Below are positions 15,801-22,390 of a DNA stretch of 64,000 nt, in pieces. Position 1 is the first letter of the stretch. Every line of letters starts with the position of its first letter. The notes under the pieces were generated by a model, which saw only the letters and a program-made list of their open reading frames with translations, searched no databases and was not told the DNA's origin. This DNA comes from Syntrophorhabdaceae bacterium (GTDB taxonomy: Bacteria > Desulfobacterota > Syntrophorhabdia > Syntrophorhabdales > Syntrophorhabdaceae), in NCBI GenBank assembly GCA_035541755.1, contig DATKMQ010000176.1, positions 1 through 64,000 of the forward strand. The letters are read 5' to 3'. Position numbers and translations under genes: made by a program.

Positions 15801-16875
15801 TAATAAGCGATTTGTGTTTATAACGGGCGGCACCGGATTCATCGGCAGTTACACTGTAGATGAATTTATCGGCAACAATTGGCATCCCATCGTACTGGTT
15901 CACCGGACTGCAAGCCCGCAATTGAAAGAGATGGAACGCAAAGGACTCATCACCATGGTCACCGGTGATGCTGCGGACGAGTACGCCTTAAGATCAGCCT
16001 TCAATGAAACTATCCGCAAATGCCGCTGCGTTCCTGAACGCGTTGTCCATTGTGCCGGGCGGGCAAGCGACATGGGAAGAGATAAAGATTTCAAGGCAAT
16101 CAATTTTGATTCTCTGAGATATCTGACAAGAATCGTGTCGGAATTTGGGGTAAACAAAATCGTGTTTATATCCTCCACGGACGTTTATGGGTTGAAGGAT
16201 TTCAGTCACGAGCAGGAAGAGGAACTGACCTTTTTTCGTCATCCTAGTAATCCTTATCCGGCATATAAAATTGCGGCTGAGACATGGTTAAGGGCTCACC
16301 TCGCTCCTGAAAGATATTCGATCGTGAGGCCCGCCGCTGTGTGGGGAGCAGGCGACAGAACCCTGACGCCCCGATTTGTGGCGCTGCTTCGCAAAAGCCC
16401 ATGGATAATCCACTTCGGCCCCTGGAAAGGCAAGAACCGCTGGCCTCTGGCCCACGTGAGAAATGTCGCCGCTGCAATTTATATCGCCGCAACAGATGAG
16501 GATCTTTCCGGAAAGGCCGTTCACGTGCTTGATACTGAATATACCTCTGTCGATGAATTCTACCGGATGCTGGCAATGGTTTATACACCCGGTAAAACGT
16601 TTCGTTCCGTGAGCCTTCCCTTTTGGATCGGGTATTCTCTTGGCTTCGCCGCCACTACATTGTCCAATCTGTTGCGTCGTGATTGCCCGATATTCGATCC
16701 AACCCTCTACGGTCTGTACTCGGCAAGTGCAAATCTCAATTTCAGCAACCGTCACTTTCTCGCATACATGAAGAGGGCAAACCGGCAACCGATTACGCGC
16801 GAGCAAGGACTGACAGAGCTGGCAAAAGAAGTAGAACAGCATACCCCGATAGTTCGTTCGTCTCGTCCCTCATAA
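15790..16875 (+). CDS. Extended SDR (NAD-dependent epimerase / 3-beta-HSD type)
   Basis: The 361-residue protein opens with a Rossmann motif TGGTGFIGSYTVDEF near residue 12, has VHCAGRASDMG, the strand IVFISSTDVYG and the catalytic YPAYK with upstream Ser. The C-terminal half (PSNPYPAYKIAAE, RPAAVWGAGD, TLSNLLRRDCPIF) fits the 3-beta-hydroxysteroid dehydrogenase-like branch, which reduces or oxidises lipid ketones and hydroxyls. The start is GTG at 15790, overlapping the oxoamine synthase by 11 bases, so they are coupled. A 3-keto reductase for the oxoamine product is the simplest guess; CerR of bacterial ceramide synthesis is a related kind of enzyme. Last gene of the operon. Confidence 0.86.
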   Translation: MLSDNKRFVFITGGTGFIGSYTVDEFIGNNWHPIVLVHRTASPQLKEMERKGLITMVTGDAADEYALRSAFNETIRKCRCVPERVVHCAGRASDMGRDKDFKAINFDSLRYLTRIVSEFGVNKIVFISSTDVYGLKDFSHEQEEELTFFRHPSNPYPAYKIAAETWLRAHLAPERYSIVRPAAVWGAGDRTLTPRFVALLRKSPWIIHFGPWKGKNRWPLAHVRNVAAAIYIAATDEDLSGKAVHVLDTEYTSVDEFYRMLAMVYTPGKTFRSVSLPFWIGYSLGFAATTLSNLLRRDCPIFDPTLYGLYSASANLNFSNRHFLAYMKRANRQPITREQGLTELAKEVEQHTPIVRSSRPS

Positions 16876-16959
16876 AATCTGATGAAACGGAAGCGTCCTT
16901 ACCCAACGATCACGGATATGTAACGGGGGACTCTCTTTCTTTTCATCTGGCCGTCGGTG

Positions 16960-16965
16960 TATAGT
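16960..16965 (+). promoter_or_regulatory. TATAGT seven bases before the metallophosphoesterase gene
   Basis: TATAGT ends seven bases before the ATG at 16973, and no ribosome site is visible. As with the UbiA gene, a transcript from here would begin at about the start codon. Confidence 0.35.
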
Positions 16966-16972
16966 AGTATCC

Positions 16973-17794
16973 ATGATCAACCTTACTCGCCGTGTAAGAA
17001 AGACGATCACGGCGCTTATAGGCGTTTTCATCCTTGCGCTCATTCCATTCTCTGCTATTGCGCAGCGACAGGAACCCTTTGCGATCGTCAGCGACACGCA
17101 TATCAGGACGGGAAACTACAGCGTGTACTCCTCTTTCCTGCGTCTCATGGAACAGGAGAAGATCAACATGATTATCCACACCGGGGACGCCATCGATAGC
17201 CCCGGTGAGCTCCGCCAGTGGGCGAAGTTCCTTGAACTTACCGGACCGGATAAGACGCTCCATCTTGCACCCGGCAACCACGACATATCAGGCAGGAGGA
17301 GTCTCTCGGTTTATCTGCGTTTCTTTCCAAAAACATATTATTCCTTCTCTGAGGGAGATACTCTTTTCGTTCTCCTTAATACAGAGCTTCCAGGAGAAAA
17401 GGCCAGCATTACCGGGGAACAACTCGCGTGGCTCAGAACAGAGATCGGGAAATCGTTCAAATATAAATTCGTTTTCCTCCACGAGCCGCTCTATCCCATA
17501 ATCGCAGGGCACGGCCTTGACAGGCATCCCAAGGCGAGAGACGACCTCCACCATTTGTTCGTTACCCACGGGGTTTCGCTTGTCGTCTCAGGCCATGATC
17601 ACCTCTACGGCCGGACCATAAAAGATGGGATTCTCTACGTCACCGCGGCAACGCTCGGCGGATGGCTCCCCTTCGGCTCGAAAGATTACGAGGCCTTCCG
17701 ATACATCGTGGCAGAAAGAAACGAATCTGGCTACTCATTTCGTGTGATCGATATGGAAGGTGCGACAAGGGATCAGTTTGTTGTGGGCCGCTAA
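16973..17794 (+). CDS. Secreted calcineurin-like metallophosphoesterase
   Basis: The 273-residue protein has an N-terminal signal peptide (basic MINLTRRVRK, hydrophobic core, AIAQRQ cleavage region) and the full dimetal phosphoesterase signature: IVSDTHI (DxH), IHTGDAID (GDxxD), APGNHDI (GNHD), VFLHEPLY, and SGHDHLYGR (GHxH-like). It should hydrolyse phosphate mono- or diesters in the periplasm, though some such exported proteins act on lipid or nucleotide headgroups. It follows the lipid operon by 97 bases with its own possible promoter. A functional tie with that operon is plausible but not shown. Confidence 0.88.
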   Translation: MINLTRRVRKTITALIGVFILALIPFSAIAQRQEPFAIVSDTHIRTGNYSVYSSFLRLMEQEKINMIIHTGDAIDSPGELRQWAKFLELTGPDKTLHLAPGNHDISGRRSLSVYLRFFPKTYYSFSEGDTLFVLLNTELPGEKASITGEQLAWLRTEIGKSFKYKFVFLHEPLYPIIAGHGLDRHPKARDDLHHLFVTHGVSLVVSGHDHLYGRTIKDGILYVTAATLGGWLPFGSKDYEAFRYIVAERNESGYSFRVIDMEGATRDQFVVGR

Positions 17795-18076
17795 TCCCGC
17801 TCATTTTCGCTTGAATGGCTCGACCGGGTAGCAGCCGATCGGTAACTCCCGTTTGCTTCCGGCTGGTGTATCTCATTTTGTTCTGTCATACGGTGCCCTC
17901 GTATGCTAAACTAGCGGGATCATCGGGAGAGGGCTGTAATTGAATTGTCGGTTCAGTAAATAGCCACGCAATTTCGTCGCACCGTCCGTCATAGACCGAA
18001 GAAAATACGGTCGGCAAAGCCTGATGTCACTTCATGTGAGAAGTATCGCAAAAAAATGCCATAAGGATATCAGATT

Positions 18077-18328
18077 ATGAATAACCATATAATCGGCTAC
18101 GTAGCCGCCTTTCTCACCACCTTCGCAGGTATACCCCAAATCGTCCGTCTCCTCAAACTCAGGGAATCGAGAGACATATCACTGGCAACGGCGCTTTTTC
18201 TTGGCATCGGAGTGTTGTTGTGGCTCATCTATGGGCTCGCCATAGGCGACAGGCCGCTCATCGCTGCAAACTCCATCTCCCTGTGTATTTCCGCTGCCAC
18301 GGTCCTTCTCGTGCTAAGATACCGCTAA
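18077..18328 (+). CDS. SemiSWEET / PQ-loop-like small transporter
   Basis: The 83-residue protein has three transmembrane helices and the PQ-loop motif in TTFAGIPQIVRLLKLRESRDIS, followed by a second helix LGIGVLLWLIYGL and a third. This is the three-helix half of a SWEET protein; such SemiSWEETs dimerise to form a sugar uniporter in the inner membrane. AAGGATA lies upstream of the ATG. The 282 bases before it show no gene. Confidence 0.85.
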   Translation: MNNHIIGYVAAFLTTFAGIPQIVRLLKLRESRDISLATALFLGIGVLLWLIYGLAIGDRPLIAANSISLCISAATVLLVLRYR

Positions 18329-18486
18329 AACGACCGCAGAATTACCGCCACCACCTCCCGTCGGTAATCGTCTCGAACTGCAGATAAGTGAGGCCGGTCC
18401 GGCTAAAGTTTTTCCTTATACCCTCCTCACCCATGTTGCTATGCTGTTCCGTTATCTCTTGACAACGAACCAATCACGGGCAAATA

Positions 18487-19197
18487 ATGAAGAAGAAGAA
18501 GCCTGAGCAAGGCACGTCCGCCTCAATCATACCGGACTTGTACTTGGGGCGCGATGATGAGAGGTTCACCGGCTCTTCGGAGGACGAGCACCATGTCAAC
18601 GAAGGAATTTATACGATGACGAGCAGCGTCAAACCTTTCGGGGCCGGCAGGAGCAGCTTCGAGTTCGTAGACACGGACCTCGTTCTTCATGCCCTTGCGC
18701 TTACGCCGTCAACCGTCTTTGTCGACCTCGGGTGTGGAAAAGGTAACTATACTTTAGCTGTGGCCTCAACTCTTCAGTCGCAGGGCCGGGTATACGGAAT
18801 TGATGCATGGCAGGAGGGGCTTGACGAGCTGCGGGAGCGCGCAGCGCGTCTCAGTCTAAAGAATATCATTACCATTCAGGCGAACTTAAACGAGCACATA
18901 CCGATCGAAGACGGTACGGCAGATATTTGCTTCATGGCAACCGTTCTTCATGATCTACTGCGAGACAGCACAGGCAACAAAGCACTAAGCGAGATAGCCA
19001 GGGTCCTGAAACCTACGGGTCGAATAGGTATCATTGAATTCAAAAAGATCGAGGACGGTCCCGGGCCACCGCTCAAGGTTCGATTATCTCCGGAGGAAAC
19101 GGAGCAAATTATCTCGCCTTTCGGGTTTGTGAAGGACCGGTTGACAGACCTCGGGCCTTTTCACTATCTCATTACCGCATCTTTCGCAAAGAAATAG
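18487..19197 (+). CDS. Class I SAM-dependent methyltransferase
   Basis: The 236-residue protein has motif I FVDLGCGKGNYTLAVA near residues 78-93, VYGIDAW at the end of strand 2, ICFMATVLHDLLRD and RVLKPTGRIGIIEFKK. It resembles UbiE-like or arsenite-type methyltransferases but lacks features that fix a substrate. The first 40 residues are charged and rich in His/Asp/Glu. The ribosome site is weak. It is monocistronic, convergent with the Aas-like gene on the other strand. Confidence 0.8.
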   Translation: MKKKKPEQGTSASIIPDLYLGRDDERFTGSSEDEHHVNEGIYTMTSSVKPFGAGRSSFEFVDTDLVLHALALTPSTVFVDLGCGKGNYTLAVASTLQSQGRVYGIDAWQEGLDELRERAARLSLKNIITIQANLNEHIPIEDGTADICFMATVLHDLLRDSTGNKALSEIARVLKPTGRIGIIEFKKIEDGPGPPLKVRLSPEETEQIISPFGFVKDRLTDLGPFHYLITASFAKK

Positions 19198-19380
19198 CGG
19201 TAGACGCATTGCAGCGCCTCAGGAACGGGTGTTTCTTCCACGAGACTTAAAGAAACCTGATGAGACTCCGAATATCCAGTTGTACGTACGTTGAAGGGCA
19301 CAAGATGCGGCAGAGCGAGCGGATGCGCTTTCCCTAACGTGCCGTCATGCGGACACATAACATATAACACGGAACACCGT

Positions 19381-21540
19381 TTACATAAGCTCTTTGAGCT
19401 TCACGTAGTCCACCTTACCAGTCCCGAGCTTGGGTATGTCCCGTATATAGATGATCTCTCTGGGACAGGCGAGGTCGGACAAACCCCTCTCACGTATACG
19501 CTCCCGCACACTCTTCAATTCCGCGTCTTTATAGTTAGTGACGAGCACAAGCTTCTCGCCCTTCTTTTCATCTTCCACGGGCATAACGACAACCGTTCTG
19601 CGCTCGCCGTACAAGCCTGCCAGCGCTTCCTCCACGGCTGTAAGCGATATCATCTCTCCGCTCACCTTGGAGAAACGTTTGAGCCGTCCCACGATTTTGA
19701 TATATCCCTGAGGGGTCAGCTCCACAATATCACCCGTTTCGTACCAGCACTCATCTTCAACGAGATATTTGTGATTCGCCTTTTCATTTTTCAAATATCC
19801 CTTCATCACATTTTTGCCTTTCACGAACAATCCACCCACAGTCCCCTCTTTGCTGTCAATGCCGGCGACGGGGACGAGTTTGCATTGCATGCCGGGAAGC
19901 AGCTTGCCTACGGTCCCGTATTCATATTCAAGGGCGCTGTTCATGGCAACGACAGGCGAACATTCAGTCGCTCCGTAGCCTGACATGACCCGCACTCCGT
20001 AGGTTTTCGCATAGTTCTCGAAGACTGCGTCATTTAAGGCCTCTGCGCCGCAGTATATATAGCGCATGGCACGAAAGTCATAGGGATGAGCCTTTCTTGC
20101 GTATCCGGCAAGAAACGTGTTGGTACCCATGAGAATGGTACACGCCTCATCGTAGACGATTTCGGGAACGATCCGGTAGTGGAGAGGGTTCACATAAAGA
20201 TAGGCTTTCGCGTTGGCAAACAGAGGCAATATGGTGCCCACGGTCAGACCGAAACTGTGAAATATCGGCAGGGCGTTAAAGAAGTAGTCATCTTCGGTGA
20301 TGTCAATCCTGGACAGTGTCTGATGGATGTTGGAGATGATATTCTCATGGGAGAGACAAACCCCCTTGGGCACACCTTCAGAGCCGGAGGTGAAGAGAAT
20401 TACGGCCGTTTCCTTCTGTTCGCCGGATGTCATCTTTTTATGGGACCCGGGGAACGCGCCGGATATGAGTCCTGAGAGCTTTGCCTTGAGGCCGATTTTT
20501 GCTTTCAGGTCCTCCATATAAACGAGCTTCCTGCCATCGAATACCGAAGGCGCCAGTTTCACGCGGTCGAGGAATTGCCTTGACGTAACAATAGTCTTGA
20601 GATCGGCCAGGTCCATGGCATGTGCAAGTGCCCCGGGGCCGCTCGAATAGTTGAGAAAGACGGCAACCCTTTTGAAAATCTGAAGGCCCATGAAGACAAG
20701 GGCTGTGGCCGTCATGTTGGGAAGGAGCACCCCGATATTTTTATCGGGAAACCCCGCCAAATACCTGCCAAGCACAAGGGCCCCCGTGAGCGCTTTTCTG
20801 TAGCTCACCTGCACACCGGTCGCGTCTTTGTACGCCATCCGGCCCCCGTTCCTTTTGCACAGGTTGATAAACTCCCGACCGATAAGCGATGTCCGGTTGT
20901 GTTTTTCGTAGCGCATGCGACAGAGCATCTGGTAGATGGTATCCGCCGCGGCCTTCTTTTTCATCCTGGGGGCAAGACCATCGAGATTCATGGGCTCATG
21001 GATACGACCGACGGTCATGGTGAGGCGGGCGAAAATCTTTCTGCCTCGTTTCTTCCTGGAGAAGATCGTTGAATAGATGTTGTCGAGGTAGATCGGAAGT
21101 ATATGGGCGCCCGTTTTGTAGGCCACAAACCCGGTGCCCTCGTAAATCTTCATGAGGTTTCCCGTGCTCGTCATACGTCCCTCAGGAAAGATAAGCAGGG
21201 CCGTACCCCTGTTGACCTCGTCGATAACTTCCTTCAAGGCATAAGGATTCATGGCGTCAATGGGCACGGTGTATTCATTCTGCATAAAAGGCTTAAAAAG
21301 CCTTTTCTTAGCCACGCCGCGGTCTACTATGATCTTCAAAGGAAGCTTGATATATGTCCATATGAGAAGTCCATCCAACAGGCTCGCATGGTTCGAGATG
21401 ATGATGAGCTTTCCAAAGCTCTTCGGCACGTTCTCGAACCCTTCAATGACGATTCTGTGAATGAGCGTGAAATAGCATTTAAAAACGAACCTCAGCGTCT
21501 CAATCACGAGCACCCTGAAATGGCTTCTCTTATCTCCCAC
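19381..21540 (-). CDS. Aas-like bifunctional acyltransferase / acyl-ACP synthetase
   Basis: The 719-residue protein fuses two domains. Residues 1-200 are a PlsC-type acyltransferase with SNHASLLDGLLI (HX4D) and LLIFPEGRMTSTG. Residues about 230-719 are an AMP-forming ligase with ILFTSGSEGVPKGV (P-loop), MSGYGATECSPVV, WYETGDIVEL and a late KVSGEMISL and GTGKVDYVKL with the catalytic Lys. Escherichia coli Aas, of similar size, activates fatty acids to acyl-ACP and reacylates lysophospholipids at the inner membrane. The start is GTG, overlapping the end of a decayed MarR gene. It could also supply acyl thioesters to the lipid operon at 9064-16875; that is inference. Confidence 0.88.
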   Translation of the reverse strand: MGDKRSHFRVLVIETLRFVFKCYFTLIHRIVIEGFENVPKSFGKLIIISNHASLLDGLLIWTYIKLPLKIIVDRGVAKKRLFKPFMQNEYTVPIDAMNPYALKEVIDEVNRGTALLIFPEGRMTSTGNLMKIYEGTGFVAYKTGAHILPIYLDNIYSTIFSRKKRGRKIFARLTMTVGRIHEPMNLDGLAPRMKKKAAADTIYQMLCRMRYEKHNRTSLIGREFINLCKRNGGRMAYKDATGVQVSYRKALTGALVLGRYLAGFPDKNIGVLLPNMTATALVFMGLQIFKRVAVFLNYSSGPGALAHAMDLADLKTIVTSRQFLDRVKLAPSVFDGRKLVYMEDLKAKIGLKAKLSGLISGAFPGSHKKMTSGEQKETAVILFTSGSEGVPKGVCLSHENIISNIHQTLSRIDITEDDYFFNALPIFHSFGLTVGTILPLFANAKAYLYVNPLHYRIVPEIVYDEACTILMGTNTFLAGYARKAHPYDFRAMRYIYCGAEALNDAVFENYAKTYGVRVMSGYGATECSPVVAMNSALEYEYGTVGKLLPGMQCKLVPVAGIDSKEGTVGGLFVKGKNVMKGYLKNEKANHKYLVEDECWYETGDIVELTPQGYIKIVGRLKRFSKVSGEMISLTAVEEALAGLYGERRTVVVMPVEDEKKGEKLVLVTNYKDAELKSVRERIRERGLSDLACPREIIYIRDIPKLGTGKVDYVKLKELM

Positions 21541-21775
21541 AGGTCACCCTCGAGAATCCTCCTCGCCTCATGTTATCACGGATCTTTTCTGTTGCCTTCA
21601 CAATGATCTTCATGTCGTCTCTTTTCATTCCGGACATGATCTCGCGCACCCTCTCAAAATACCCGGGCTCGAGCTTATTAACCACATCTTAAGCCTTTTC
21701 TCGTTATCTTCACGATATTTATACGCCTGTGCCTGGGATCAGCCGCCCGCTCCACAAGAACAGCCCGCCGACTCT
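21530..21775 (-). pseudogene. Decayed MarR-family regulator (5' deletion and a frameshift)
   Basis: Read on the minus strand, one frame gives AVLVERAADPRHRRINIVKITRKG (written here in two parts: AVLVERAADPRHRR then INIVKITRKG), the beta-wing signature of MarR proteins (LVERxxDPxDRRxxxVxLTxKG). It then hits a stop near 21687. The next frame continues without a break in sense as VVNKLEPGYFERVREIMSG and KRDDMKIIVKATEKIRDNM, the MarR C-terminal dimerisation helices, ending at 21530. So one frameshift lies at about 21683-21692. The N-terminal half with the recognition helices is gone; the PH-domain gene stops at 21776. The remnant ends inside the start of the Aas-like gene, as expected for a former regulator of it. 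Confidence 0.75.
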
Positions 21776-22225
21776 CTATCTATTACGTGCCGCGATTGTC
21801 TGTTCCCGAAGGTGCGCCATGAAACCGTAGGGATCGCTGACCAGCCGGAAAGCTATCCTTCGCCCGTTCGTAAGCCTCAGAATGATTTTCCCGAAGTTCA
21901 GTAGTTTTCCTAGACCGGGTTGGTAAATGTCGGCATCGGCTATTTCGATGAGAGGGATTTCCCATGATCGCTTGACCGGCATGAGCACCCGAATGATCAC
22001 ACGGCGGTCCGTAATGACAAATTCGCTCCTTTGAATGCTCAAATAAGCTAAGACCCCCCATATAACGGCTATGGCAACAAAAAGTAGGGCCGGCAGCCCC
22101 TTTGACGGCACGAGAAGTCCTGTTATGAACAGGAGCATGAGCGGACCGCCGAGTAGTGCCCCGTGAAGACCCGTGCGATACACTATCTTTTCGTTCGCCT
22201 CTAAAATTTCTTCTGCCGATGCCAT
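21776..22225 (-). CDS. Bacterial PH-domain (YdbS-like) membrane protein
   Basis: The 149-residue protein has two adjacent hydrophobic helices (about residues 24-62, LLGGPLMLLFITGLLVPSKG and LPALLFVAIAVIWGVLAYL) followed by the bPH2 domain: SEFVITDRRVIIRVLMPVKRSWEIPLIEIADADI and a later YGFMAHLREQT. The ITDRRVI phrase is typical of this group. Function in the family is poorly known; they are inner-membrane proteins with a cytosolic PH-like domain. The ATG follows a GGGGG stretch. Its end abuts the MarR remnant. Confidence 0.82.
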   Translation of the reverse strand: MASAEEILEANEKIVYRTGLHGALLGGPLMLLFITGLLVPSKGLPALLFVAIAVIWGVLAYLSIQRSEFVITDRRVIIRVLMPVKRSWEIPLIEIADADIYQPGLGKLLNFGKIILRLTNGRRIAFRLVSDPYGFMAHLREQTIAARNR

Positions 22226-22374
22226 GGAACCCCCCGCCGCGCGAGTAAGAGTATTTGGAACTCAGACCTTAATTTTATATCACGTATTCTTTTGTAAAGA
22301 AAGTTTCCTCATGAACTCGTAAAGACCTTATTTTCTTTACTTTTATGCCTATAGGCAATACTGCTGAAATATTG

Positions 22375-22380
22375 TATACT
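22375..22380 (+). promoter_or_regulatory. TATACT ten bases before the hybrid kinase gene
   Basis: TATACT lies ten bases before the ATG at 22391, and the leader would be only a few bases long. The ribosome site (GAG) is weak. The -35 region is poor. Confidence 0.35.
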
Positions 22381-22390
22381 GTATTGAGAC

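Noticed and set aside
19291-19983. 230-codon plus frame
   Set aside because: Antisense shadow of the Aas-like gene; composition is His- and Phe-rich as expected for antisense translation.
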